Origin: Whalleya microplaca
Taxonomy: Eukaryota; Ascomycota; Sordariomycetes; Xylariales; Xylariaceae
Direction: 5' to 3'
Assembly: GCA_022497155.1 (NCBI GenBank)
Contig: MU385723.1
Span: 620,001 to 684,000 of the forward strand
Length of the DNA stretch: 64,000 bases
In this document: piece by piece, positions 1 to 12,211 of the stretch
Layout: every line of letters starts with the position of its first letter
Position numbering within the stretch: position 1 is the first letter of the stretch
The notes under the pieces: generated by a model
Seen by the model: the letters and a program-made list of their open reading frames with translations, nothing else
Database searches by the model: none
What the model was told of the DNA's origin: nothing
Program-made: the position numbers and the translations under genes

Positions 1-89
1 AGTATGATCTGAGTTTATCTAAGTATATGTGATGATTTGAACTCTTCTAAATTGAAATAGAAATGGGAACGGAAGTGATTCATAAGTCC

Positions 90-1947
90 TTATAGCTTGG
101 CCTTCGGCGACCCCTGCTTCTGCATCGTCTCGGCCACGATGCGTCGCTGGATCTTGCCCGTCGCTGTCTTGGGCATGATTTCGGTGAAGTAGACCTGCCG
201 TCGTTAGCTAACCTGATTCTTATGATTTACCTTTGAAAGATCCGGAACACACGAAAATGCAATGAAATGAGACAGAAACTCACCTGCTTAGGCACCTTAA
301 ACTTCGCCAACTTCTCCCCCACCCACGCCCTCAGCTCATCCTCCCCCAACTTCGCACCCGTCTTCAGCACGATGGCGACGCCGATATCCTGCCCGTACAG
401 CTCATCCGGGATCGCAAAACTCACAGCCTCGGCAACGGCCTCGTGTTTCGCTAACACATTATCCAGCTCGATGGGGCTGATCTTCTCGCCGCCCTTGTTG
501 ATGAGCTCCTTGATGCGGCCCGTGATGACGACGTAGCCGTCCGCGTCCTTCTTCCCCTGGTCCCCCGTGCGGAAGAAGCCGCCCCTGTGGAACGCAGTCG
601 CGTTGGCCACCGCGTTGTTCAGGTACCCGGACGTCACGTTCTCGCCGCGGATGCAGATCTCGCCCTCGGCGCCCTGTGGGAGCTCGGTGCCCGCGTCGTC
701 CAGGATCGCCACCTCGACGCCCTGGCCGAGGCCGACGGTGCCGGGCTTGCGCTGCGCGGGCGGCAGCGGGTTCGAGGTCATCTGGTGCGCGGCCTCGGTC
801 ATGGCGTAGGCCTCGAGCACGGGGGCGCGGAACTTGTCCTCGAGCTGGTGGAAGACGGTGGGGGACAGCGGCGAGGAGCACGAGCGGATGAAGCGGATCT
901 TGGGTAAGGGGTTTGGCGTCGGGTTCCGGAGCAGGATCTGGTGGATCGTGGGCACGGCCGTGTACCAGTTCGCCCCGTGCGCGGCGAAGTCGTGCCAGAA
1001 CTCGTGGGCGGAGAATTTCGTGGGCACGATCATGGAGCCGCCGGAGTAGAGGGGTGCTAGGAGCGCGCAGAGGAGGCCGTGGACGTGGAAGAGCGGCATG
1101 ACTAGCATGGTTCTATCTTGGGCTGTGAGCTGATATGTCGCCTGGATGTTTTCTATGATATAGATTAGAACCACGGTCCTTTCAACTCCTGATATACGTT
1201 CACAAGAGGCTACGGCTACAATTGAAACCAAATTATCAACTTACTCATTGTCCGTGTCAAGTTACGATGCGCTAAAGGAACCTAATTCAGCCAATCATCA
1301 GCAAAGGCACACTCATAGACGTATGACAGGAGACTCTACATACGACTTTCGGTCGAGACGTTGTACCACTAGCAGCCATGTAAGTCAGTGGTCAATTCTC
1401 ACAGCCGGCAGCAGCAGAATTCAGCTCCCTACCTTGTATGCAAGACCAGCGCCACATCGTCAGGCTGCGGCTGCAGCACCTTCTCTTGGCCCTTCCCCTT
1501 CAGCTGGCCGAGATCCTTGACATCGAGCGCCACCTCCCTCTTCACGGGGTCCCAGTAGCACTCGGCGACGGCGGCATTGAACTTCCTGGCGGCCTTGACG
1601 GAGGGCGCATTGGCGGCGTAGGCGCCGCGGGGCACGAGCACGACGGCGGACTTGATGTCGTCGATGTAGAACTCGAACTCGTCCTGCTTGTAGGCCGGGT
1701 TCAGAGGGGCTGCGGTGCCACGCTGCCAGGACGTGGCCAGGAACGAGACGATGAACTCGTAGGAGTTGACGGTGGCGATGGACACGGGCGAGCCCTTCGC
1801 GATGCCGAGGCGCGCGAGCTTGCGCTGGAAGGCGGCGCACTCGGCCTGCAGGTCCTGGTAGGTGACGGTCAGGGGGGTCGGCTTCGAGGGTATTATGACG
1901 GCGACTGAGGAGGCGGCCCCGTGGATGGAGCTTTGGAGGGTTGCCAT
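90..1947 (-). CDS. Peroxisomal acyl/oxalyl-CoA synthetase, AMP-binding family (Pcs60/Fat2-like)
   Basis: ATP-dependent acid:CoA ligase of the ANL superfamily, 516 aa. Five exons read in frame: 1433-1947, 1344-1368, 1245-1281, 284-1152, 90-194 (complement). Two are tiny (25 and 37 nt) and encode the P-loop region, which reads SGTTSRPK followed by VPLAHRN. Later motifs are YAMTE (usually YGMTE), RTGD, the hinge GRIKELINKGGEKISP, and PKTATGKIQRR carrying the C-terminal catalytic lysine. The protein ends in AKL, a type 1 peroxisomal targeting signal, so it should act in the peroxisome matrix. In yeast this family (Pcs60) activates oxalate or medium-chain acids; which substrate applies here cannot be told. 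It is divergent from the SPF45-like gene across 669 bp. Oddity: the P-loop has Ser where the family consensus has Gly (SGTTG). Confidence 0.93.
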
Positions 1948-2616
1948 TGTTCGTTACACCGCGTATGTATATCAATGGCTGGCTGGCTGGGCATGCAGAA
2001 TGCAACCAATTCTAAGACAGGATGGACAGGATGGTCCGAGACAATGCTACCAGTGGATATGAGAATATGATACGTCTATGTAAATAAAAGGGATGAGAGC
2101 CACAGTCCACACAATCTAGGTTATAGGATAGATTTATGAATCTATATAAATTGAGAAAAATTAAGAAGAAAGCAGCCCGTGATATTACAGCTTTAAACTC
2201 GCGACAACAACATCTGACAGGCAATGGAGGATCCACGTCCCACGTCTCCGGCGTTCAATGCGTTCGGAAAAGCTCGAGCATCACGTTAGAGCATCCAGTT
2301 TCCCGTCATCGGCCCACTGTCGGGACACTGTCGGGACACTGTCGGGATAAGATTGCCGTGCATCTGCCTATCATTTATACCTCTTCTGTAGGTATCTACG
2401 TAGGTACTTCAATACACTACCACATTAGGTGTACTGTACAAGTACTGTACAAGTACTGTAGCGACTATGTTTGGTCGTACTGATAGCGATAGCGATAGCG
2501 TACCTAAACACCAATATTTACATTGGTGATCCCTCAGAGCTTCTAAATTCTTTCTTTACTATCTAACAGTCTTCCAATATAACCCCCGTAACTTCAGTGC
2601 TGCCGCCCCCGCAACC
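1948..2616. promoter_or_regulatory. Bidirectional promoter region between the CoA synthetase and SPF45-like genes
   Basis: This 669-bp spacer separates two divergent start codons and must hold both promoters. It contains three short tandem arrays on the SPF45 side: an 11-nt unit (CACTGTCGGGA) three times at 2315-2347, an 11-nt GTACTGTACAA unit about 2.7 times at 2431-2460, and GATAGC three times near 2482-2500. Several TAGGTA/TACCTA words lie between. No other gene is visible. Confidence 0.6.
2315..2460. repeat. Two 11-nt tandem arrays in the divergent promoter
   Basis: CACTGTCGGGA is repeated three times without change at 2315-2347. GTACTGTACAA is repeated about 2.7 times at 2431-2460. Both units are 11 nt, close to one helical turn, so any bound factor would sit on one DNA face. 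The regulatory meaning is inference. Confidence 0.8.
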
Positions 2617-4497
2617 ATGGCAGCGCAACAGTCGCCGCCGCCACGCTCCGGCCTGGCCCTCTACGCCAACCTTCTCGAGCCCGAGGGCGGCGACTCCTCC
2701 GCCTCCATATCGCGCGCCCCCGTGGTATCGCAAGAGGCCCTCGACGCCGTGAAGGAGCAAGGGGCAGCGGCAGCAGCAGCCAAGAAGCCCCTCGAGGCCG
2801 CCCTCCGCTTCCAGCCGCACCAGCAGATCCGGCGTCCGCAGCAGAAGACGCAGAAGCCCAAGGCCAACTTCCCCAAGGTCCCGCCGACGGTAGCAGGCGC
2901 AGTCCATAATGCCCCCTTCTCCTCCAGTCCTGCTGCTGTCAACAGTGCTGCCCCGGCCCCGGCCAAGAGCACCCTGGCGGACTGGGCCGCGGCCGAGACG
3001 GACGATTACGTATACGGCACTGGAGAGAAGCGGGCGCGCGGCGGCCGCAAGAAGAAGAAGAAGAAGAACAACGCCGACTTCCAGCCCGCCGAGACCGACT
3101 GGGACGAGATCTACGACCCCTCGCGGCCCACGAACGTCGACGAGTATCTGCGCAGCGACGAGCGCATACGCGAGGTGCAGGAGTGGAAGGCTCTGCTGTA
3201 CAAGCACAGGCGGCGCGAGAACGAGAGTCCGCGGGCTAGCTGGGACAGCGAGGATGAGGAGGATAATAGACCGCCTCTGCAGAGTACGTTTACTTCTCTA
3301 CTAATATTGTTCATGGTATGTCTTGCTAACTGACTACACCCCGACAGACCAGTTCGCGCCGCCAGACTCGTACTCCTTCGCCCCGCCGCCCCCTTCACCC
3401 CCGCGCACCGCCGTGCCAGACGACAAGACAGGCGACGACGCCTATGCCCGGCGCCTGGCTCTCTCCAGCGGCGCCGCTCCCCCACCCCCTCGCTCCCCTA
3501 CACCACCACCACCTCCTCCCCCAACATCCTTACCTCCTCCACCGGCACCAGCCCCAGAACCCGCAACCTCCACGATCTCGCGCGCCCCCGTGCGCTACGC
3601 ACAACCCTCCCCTCCCCCTCCTCCCGACCCCGACACGATGGACGTAGACGAAGAAGAATACGTGCCCGCGGACGCTCCCCTACCATCTGAGGAAGCAGCG
3701 GAGCAACCGCGCAGCAACCGGCCCGGCCAGAAGGGCTTCGCAGCCCGCCTGATGTCGAAGTACGGGTGGGCGAAGGGCCAGGGCCTCGGCGCGGACGCGA
3801 GCGGGATCACGGCGCCGCTGCGCGTGCAGGTCGAGAAGCGCAAGAAACGGTCCGACGCCGAGGGCGGCGGGTGGGCGGAGCCTGGGGGGCGGGGGAAGAT
3901 CATCGGGCCCAAGGTCGGCGGGAAGTCTGCACAAGCGGAGAGTAGTGGCGGTGGCGGGGCCGGGAAGATCAGCAACGTGATCGTGCTGCGCAACATGCTG
4001 GACGGCATGGCGGACCTGCAGGGCGAGATGGAGTCCGGGCTCGGGCAGGAGATCGGCGAGGAGTGCGGCGATCAGTACGGCAGGGTCGAGAGGCTGTATA
4101 TTGATGTGGAGGGGCGGCGGGTGTATATTAAGTTCACGGATCAGGTTTCTGCGCTGAGGGTGAGTCTGTTTATTTGTCTGTCTGGATGTCTATCTTGACC
4201 CCCTTTTTACTTCCCCCTTTCCCTATCACCTCCCCCCTCCCCCCCCCTTTTCTCTCTCTCCTCTATCTGTCTCTTACATACATACATACACACACATATC
4301 TTCTTCCCGTTTTACCAACCACAAATAAAGTCCGTCGACGTCAAGTCTGAAGACAGGCAAAGCGGGCAAGTCAGATAGCTAACAAGTCTCACGTCCCACA
4401 GGCAGTCCAAGCGCTCGACGGCCGCGTGTTCGCCGGCAACACCATCGTGCCGCAGTACTACGACGCCGACAAGTTCGAGCAGCGGATCTACGAGTGA
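2617..4497 (+). CDS. SPF45/RBM17-like splicing factor with G-patch and RRM
   Basis: Nuclear pre-mRNA splicing factor, 524 aa, from exons 2617-3283, 3348-4159 and 4402-4497. The N-terminal half is low-complexity, with a Lys-rich patch and then the conserved stretch around DWDEIYDPSRPTNVDEY (about residues 165-185), which is characteristic of SPF45. A proline-rich linker follows. The G-patch (GFAARLMSKYGWAKGQGLG) lies at about 352-395. A C-terminal RRM of the UHM type starts at VIVLRNM near residue 433 and ends in YYDADKFEQRIYE. In other organisms SPF45 acts in 3' splice-site recognition and alternative splicing through UHM-ULM contacts. The last intron (4160-4401) is 242 nt, long for this window, pyrimidine-rich and with an ACAT/CA microsatellite. 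Confidence 0.93.
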
Positions 4498-5616
4498 GCT
4501 GGTCGTTCGATCAGCTTCCGTAGGACATACACACATACACATACACACACACAACACGAGACAGAGGCAGAGAGATGATAATGGGAGCACATGTGAGATC
4601 CAGGAGTGTGTCCGTAGTGGTATAGTGTATGACGATAGATAGGGGTGTGGCCTCTGATGCGGCCTATCGGGGGACAAACAGGAGTATTACGTACGAGGTT
4701 ACCAACCCACGACTCTTGACTGACTTGTGCGCGAGTGTGTGTCACGGTGTTCTGGACAAGCAGTGCAAGTGCAACATAAGCGACATATCTACGATCTGCC
4801 ATACGTTAGTAGCAACGTACAACAATTCGGAAGAGCACATGGCGATGGTAATAAGGTTTCTAAGCCACGGTCATAGACGGATAGCACTACACGCTAAACT
4901 ATTACTTGATACTCTACGTCAAAGTCTGATATACACTTAGTCCCAAGGTTCAAGATCAAGTCAAGATAAAGGCAGCAGCAGAGTAGTAGGTAGGGTAGAA
5001 AATACAACTGAATTAATTACGCGAAGCCTATAATGTCGTGTTCCATTGATACGTGCCACCGGAGCTCTATTGCATACGCTCATCGAATTAATACCATTCT
5101 CTCTATTCCTCTTAAAAAAACCACCACCCCCTTCTTCACACACAACACGACACACACACACCACAGACAGACAGATCAGATAGACACGAGACTCATCAAA
5201 GCCTTATAATACAACGAACGCAGTGCTGCCAAATCAGTTGAGCCACACACAACACAACAACAAAGAGTTTTAACGCCCGTACTCCATGCCAATCGACTCA
5301 TCAGCATTTCCAATGCAATGAACCGGTAGAGGGTTGTCCGCCAGCAATGGAGACGGGGGGAGGATGTGTGTCATTTGAGTAGTGTGGTCCGGTCCCACAA
5401 TGTCGAAACATGCTAACGAGTTGCACATATCACGGCGGCAGAGGACATGACATTCTCCTTTTCCAATTAACACATGCGTCGGTATTAAAGTCTAGCGAAT
5501 CCTTGGTACGTAGCCCGAATCCCAGGATTGCGGCTATCGAAACGACAAATTTTTATGACACGGGGAAAGGGAAAGCCGACAAACGTCTCCTTGCTCCAAT
5601 CGAGGGATCATGCCAT
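4498..5616. other. Convergent intergenic region between SPF45-like and ECM33-like genes
   Basis: Spacer of 1.1 kb holding the 3' ends of two convergent genes. It contains CA-rich stretches (about 4527-4553 and 5142-5165). Open frames here are short, lack conserved features and fit no splice model. I see no gene. Confidence 0.6.
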
Positions 5617-6884
5617 TTACAAGAATGCGGTGACAAGAGCACCGAGCGCAGCGAGGCTGACCATGGTAGACATGCTAGCACCGATGGGGGAAGCAGCGTT
5701 CTTCTTGTCATCAGAGTTCCCAGAGCTCGAGCCGTCACTGGAAGCCGAGGAAGTGTCGTCGTTGGCATTGGCGACGTGACCGGTGCAGTTATACTTGCCC
5801 TGGACGACGCTGGTCTGAAGCTTTCCGAGAGTGTCGCAAGATGAGGAAATGTCCTCGGTGCTAACAACTTCGAAGGCACCCTTGACATCTTGGACGGCAG
5901 CAAGCTCGACGTCAGTGAAGGAACCTCCTATTTTCACTGCACCTCCAACCGTCTGCAGTTTGTTCAGACCATCAACCTTCTTCAGTGCGGTGTTGTTGGC
6001 AATGGTGCATCCACCACCAATACGGGTGAGCGTCGGGATTGAGATGTTGGTGAGCTCTGGGTTGCTGACGAACGAAAGGTCACCGTCCTGGATCTCAGTC
6101 AAGTTGGCAGCGCTGAAGGTCTCGAAGTAGTTCGAATCAAAACGCATGGAGCCGTTGACAGTCTTGAGCGAGGGAACGGAGAAGGATGTCACGTTGGCAA
6201 TCGTCATGTTGGCAATCCACTCCAGGTTGGGCATCTCCATAGTCAAGTTTAGACCATTGGCCTGAACGTACAACGTGTTGCTCAAGCTCTTGATGCTAGT
6301 CGAGAACTTGGTCAATCGGCGGTTGTTGTTGATGTTCATGTCAGACAGAGAGTCGACGTTGATTCCATCGATGTTCTCGATGAAGGTATCGGCAATCGTA
6401 ACGCTCTTGGCCTTGGTGATACCTGGGGTTCCGAAAGTTGGCTCAGGTAAAGCGTTCAAGGTGGCCCAGTCAATGGATCCCACCTCGCCGAGGGCAGGGA
6501 AGTTCAGGGTAGAGACCTTGGTGACGTTGTTCAGCTTGAAAGAACCTCCGATCGTCTGCAGCGAAGTACTGCGGAGACTGTTCAGGATGCCGTTGTTTTC
6601 GCAGGTAAGGTCACCACCAATCTCGGTCAGCTTTCCACCCAAGTCTAGATCGGGGCCCGCATTCCGTCCAATGAGCACACTGCCCTTGATCGTTTCACAG
6701 CTGGCAATCTGGGTGGCATCCGCAGCAGATGCGATGGTGGCCGTAGGGTCACTGCAGCCAACACCAAAGACACCTACAAAAACAACATTAGAAAGCAGAT
6801 TCGATATATACATGAGCTGGTCGTTCTCTTACCAGACGCCATGCTGAGCGCCGTAGCGGCAGACAGAAGCTGTTTGCTGAACAT
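5617..6884 (-). CDS. ECM33/SPS2-family GPI-anchored cell-wall protein
   Basis: Cell-surface protein needed for wall integrity in yeasts and moulds (ECM33 family), 402 aa. Two exons: 6833-6884 and 5617-6773 (complement). The first exon encodes most of a signal peptide (MFSKQLLSAATALSMASG), giving mature protein from about residue 20. The body is a run of receptor-L-type leucine-rich strands: short repeats with conserved Asn/Leu such as LTEIGGDLTCENN, LQTIGGSFKL, LTEIQDGDLSF and LTRIGGGCTI. Potential N-glycosylation sites are frequent. The C-terminus is Ser/Asp-rich (after about 350), then a hydrophobic tail (MVSLAALGALVTAFL) typical of a GPI-attachment signal. A single-intron structure and about 400 aa are normal for the family. 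Confidence 0.94.
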
Positions 6885-9800
6885 TTTGCTTGTCTGTTGG
6901 CCGAATGGTTAGTTAAGTCTAATATCTCGACGAATCTGGAGGAATAAGAAGAATATGATTGTGTGGTGGTATAGAGAGAAATGGATTAGTTCTGAGAATT
7001 GTGTCGCCGGTTGAACCCCAAAAGTGCCAAAAGTGATGTTGAGATGGCTGACACGGATAATTGCTGAGTTGTGCTGCTTGCTGTCGAGATACTAACAATC
7101 CAGTCATCTGTTGTTGGAAGGTCAATTGACCCAGTCGAATCCCACATGGGACACCACGCCCCAGTTCATTCATCCAATGACGGGGATGTCTTGGTATTTA
7201 CGGTAGTCGCAATGATAATAAGTCGTTGGTTGCTGCCGCCAGCCCAGTACCTGTACGATAGAACCACGGAGCCTAATTCCCAGTCGAACAGCAATTGCCA
7301 ACGATGTCAAGCACCGGTTTCATTCACGCATCGTCTATAGCGCGATGTGTCCCAGTGCTAAACCTTAAATGACCAATTGACTGTTGCGATGAATGTAGCT
7401 AGTAGTGCTGAATAACACGTGCTTGACAGGCCTCCAGTAGTGTTGACCAAGCTCTCGGGCAACACCCGACCGTGACGCCGTCCATGCTAGGTTACAACCA
7501 GACAGCTACTAGCAGGTAGCTTTGCGTATCCAGACAGGTGCCACACGCCAACGTGAACCTAATTGATTGTCGCGGGCCTAATGGTCGTTCCGATCATGCA
7601 GGGAAACCCGGGAAGTCCGTGCCATGGTGTAGAGGACGTTGGGTAACTTGATGGGATTGATTGATTGCTTGGTGAAGCACAAAATACATACCTTATACAA
7701 AATCCGAAGACTCAATTTTCAGATATCTCGAGAATATTTGCAGTCGTCTGCTTCACGGCGTATTTACTGCCGTTCGTGTATCGGTCGACGCGCACAGGAG
7801 CGAGTGGGTAAACCTTGTTGTCGTGTTGATTGGTCGCTGTTGTTGGACAGGAAATAGTGGACAGTAGTCGACGGGGTGAAATGTGCAAGTAGTCTTCTCA
7901 GGCGGATGTGTATTAAAGGGAGGAAGCTATTGAGCGAGTGGCTCTTCCTCTGTTATGATGGGAATATTGACAAACGAATGAATCCGAAGGGGAAGAAGGG
8001 GTAGGAGGAAGTTTGGGAGGGAGCGAGGGAAAGTCAGGACAAGAAAAGGCCGAAACGTTTTGGAATTCTACCTGAGATAGATGGCGTGGCTCTTGCGTGT
8101 TTGGGGGTGTGTGGGAAGAAGGAGGGAAATGGGAGTGGGCAGGAAATTTTGAGTCTCGGGTGGGCTTTAAGGGGGCAGACAGGGCGGGCTAGTGGGCATT
8201 TGCCATAAAATGGGCCCGCTGTATGGCCGGGAAGTGGCAGAGAGATGAGGATTCGCCTTTTGGTTGGCAGGCGGGTTGGATTAGTGAATGGCCCCATTTT
8301 ACCACCCGGACCCAAGACAGACCCAGGTTAGCCAGGAACGATCTATCAAATTGTCCATTTTGCAGGTACCTCGCACCCAGCACATCCCCTACAGTAGCAT
8401 CTAGCACCTAGCACCTAGCACCTAGGTAGCCTGCCAGCCTGCTAGCCTCGATTATTACAGTAAAATGTTATAAAAGTTTAGTTTTTAGTTGCAAAAAGCT
8501 ACATGGGGGAGACCAAGCAGGCCAAGGATCCTCATAGATGACAACCAGTGCAAACACACATGCACGCAGGCTTTATTATCGAGAACTCATAAATGATATC
8601 TACGACTATGCAAATGAAATCTGCCTGGATACGATATTGCACTGTTCCTTCGCACTATACATACATACAGACATTTTGATTCTTACATACATACATGGTA
8701 TAGATGTATGTACACTACATTGTAGAAGAATCCTGCATTAGTAACACGAGACAACCAAACTATTTACATATGACACCCAGCTCAATACTATTCCCGCTTA
8801 ACAATTTCTTCGTATTACACCACCACGAACACCCTCTTTACTTTGTATTAGCAAATGAGGTATCTACGTCTTGCGCTATATCTATGCGGTTGGAAGACCA
8901 CGACCACGACCACGAGTCCCTGCAGTGTCAGACCACGATAGATCTACATATCTCTTGTGATATATACCTACGAGACGCAAACGTAATCAATGCATGTGGT
9001 TCCAGACGGTAGGCAGGTAGGCAGTACACACTCGCATGTGTATGGACTAGGTAGGTAGGTATGTTTGGGCTACCTAGAAAATACAGTGTTAGCGTTACAG
9101 CGTTCATATCAGATTCAGTCAATTGGCGAGATTGGCTCTTTTATTTGATGACCCAGTTCGGCAAAGCAGGGAATTGCTGCAAGGTTTGGAGCATCCATCC
9201 GCTAAGCCCACCCCCTGTCCGTTCTGCATATGTATGTACATGCGTACTATCTATGTGCGTGCAACCTGAGTTTACATTGAATGCCTCCGAGCATGATCAT
9301 CATCATCTTGGGCCATGCTTCACCTTGTGAGGGGGTTCTAGAAGGGTTTCTCCCTCGTTTCGCATCACCGGTGTGCGGGACGGATCACGCGAGCCTCTTT
9401 CGAGCAACTTAAGAATATCAAACTGCCGCTAGATCTTTCGTGAGTTGAGCTCTGTTTTCTAATAAGTTCTTCAAGCCGGTGCCAAGCTAGACTATGGCAT
9501 CTAGAAGACCCAGCGATTCACGCACGGCGGTAGGTAATCAACTTCCCCGGCATAGCTTGCAGTTCTAGCAGATTTTCCGGAACGCCTACCCCCCAGAAAG
9601 CCTCTTGTGCATCTGCATACTAGTAGTACTATGTATGATATGTTACTGGTTACACCTCTGTCTAGTCCGTAAATGGAGGGAAAGGAACATTATGATGTTC
9701 TTGACTAGAACGATGGACTGCCAGACTGCTAACCGTACTGATGGCACTCAAGGCACTAGCAGAAAAGAGTCCCGTCCCATATGAAACAGCCTCTGGTTGT

Positions 9801-12211
9801 GAATTACTCAATCGGCGGCAGACTCTCTCCATAGATGACGACAATTCAGAAGGAAGCCAGCTTTTCATTCTCTCCTTTCAGCTTAAATCCGCTGCGAAGG
9901 CCCATTTTTATTATTCCCAGCATCACGGCCGCCACGGGTGTATCTGCATCACCGTCATTAAATCGCCAATCAATTCCACACCAGGGATCCGTCACCCCCA
10001 CTCCCCCCTTTTTAGCTCAATGCTGGCACAATGCTGGCTCAATTGACAATGCTTCATTGCTTCACGACGCGGTGCGGTTCGCTAGCGCTGGGCTATTTTC
10101 GCTCATCCCAAATCCCTCCCTCCTACGCGTACGTACGCACTCAGTACAGAATAGGTATGTATATATATCTACATATACTTATGCATTATGTGCAAAAGGT
10201 CCAAGATATACCCCCCAGGCGGGATCGACGATGGTCGAATTGTTCGATTGACTAGGAATGGGTACACCAGATCGACGGCTGAGTGGTCCTAGGGGCCCTA
10301 TTTGCATCATAATATTTATTTTTTTGAAGTTCTTATCACGCCTGCGCGCATGACCGACCGGCTAGTCTCTGGATTGTGGTCCGTCTCATCTTGGATATTT
10401 TGTGGCCCTTCTTGTCTTCTGCCAGGTCCACCAATGATAATGTATGTCCAAACTTAATCTTGCAAGAACCACAAGTACTTCCATGACAGCAGGTAAAAAA
10501 ACTCCCAGGCAAAGGTTTTGGTTTTGAGATTCGGTATGAACCCGAAGGCCCAGAGTCCAGATCTATATCATCCGATTATATCAATATTCGCGTTTAGCGC
10601 ATAACTCGAACCTGAATTCGACTTTGTGTGGCATGAACACGAACATACCCGCATGAGCTATTCCTCGTATTGCGGCGGAAGACAACCACATTGTGGCAAT
10701 TGCCCATTCGGCATCCAGAACACCAACCCCGGATAACGATTCTTGTTTCTTCTGTAGTGGTCTCACATTGCTCGGCGGCCTGCGACAATTTTTCAAACAA
10801 AGGCCCCATTCACTACTTGCTTGGCTCCCGAATGGTTGGTAGATTGTAGATGTTGACTTACATGATCCTGGGCCGGCTTCTGGATCAAGATACGTCATTG
10901 CCGAACAATGAAACTCGGGGCTGCCAATCGATATCTGCGATCTACATAGCAGCTTGCTAGACTATCTCAATTTGACGACCTTTTTTGTTATGATTTCGCG
11001 GTCTCTCCGCCAATGGACTCGCACTACTGCAGGTAGTCTGCCGTGTTAATAAACGTACCGGAGCCCCTTTCAACGACAATCGACTTATGATCAATTGACT
11101 GGCAACAGCCTTCTTGCTATTGAGTCACTGTTGGAATGATTTCGAACATGTCCAGTTAATAACTGCTGGATTGAGGTTTAATCCTACGAAATTTCGATGT
11201 CTAAGCCCAATAATCTCAACAGCCACCTCTAGCTGCCCGCATGCGCAACCCTACAACAAAAGAGTAAAGACAGATGGATCCCCATAGACCGCTCCGTCCA
11301 TAGAACGTGCTTACCCGTCCCGAATATGCATTGCATACGCGTCGCATGCGTGTCAGCGGGTCGAATCAAAACCACTCGATAGCATCGATCGAGGTCTCAT
11401 GTATAAAGGGTTGACCCAGCAGCTTGTTCTCAACTGTTACACGAGTTCCTCTAATGTTGAATATGATATATTAAACTCGCTTATTAAAACTATGAATAGG
11501 GTCCTTGGTTACTTATCCAGTTCAAGTTATCTAGCTTGTTTGTATGCTATAGCGATCTGCCCTTATCACACAGCTTCATCCCGGGACGTAAACAGGTAGT
11601 CCGACATATTAACTGGAAAGGTGTATTCACGGTGAGAGTAAGTCTGTAACAGTCATCTGTATGCTATTGCCTCTCAGACCAGTGCTATATGTACGGTAAA
11701 ATTACCAGCAGGAGTCTTCAAGCTGTCCAGAGGACTGTTAATAATTAGAACATGTCGAGAACAAGACTGAACATTGCTGTTCATAGTATGAGTAGAATTT
11801 TTGGCTCAGAAGCCACCTGCTCTAGTGAGCATAATAGATACAGGACCTCTTGAACGAGATGACTAGAGGGGTCCTTTCTTTCGACTCCTGTAGGCATCTC
11901 AACTGAGTCTCGTTCACCTGCCATGTCTACCTATACCTTTTCGCTTCGGTTTGGTCCTAGGCATATACTATCAGAATAGGCTGTTTATATCCCTTGGAAG
12001 TTTACATGGACGCAGATAGCCTCTCCCTACTCTCACGAATCTGCAGATCTCTATCTCCTAGTCTTGCTTGTAGAGGCGACCTTCTTTCTACGCACGAAAT
12101 AATTGCATGAGCAAGCTTTTGAGGAGGAGACTATTCCAGTGTACTGATATCCGTCTCCTCGACCCTCCACATATACCACACTACAACATCCACGGTCAGT
12201 ACCTTGTCTCT
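6885..12211. other. Gene-poor 5.3-kb intergenic region
   Basis: Between the start of the ECM33-like gene and the 3' end of the DNA glycosylase gene I find no ORF with family features or a workable exon chain. The first 1-1.5 kb should be the ECM33 promoter and leader. A (CTAGCAC)n array lies at 8401-8424, and TAGGTA/TACCTA words cluster near 9000-9062. From about 10.3 to 12.2 kb the DNA is more AT-rich, with many stops in all frames. Frames such as 10581-10898 (minus) look random. Confidence 0.6.
8401..8428. repeat. Short tandem repeat (CTAGCAC)n
   Basis: A 7-nt unit CTAGCAC occurs three times, then runs into CTAGGTAGCC. It lies upstream of the ECM33-like gene. Confidence 0.75.
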
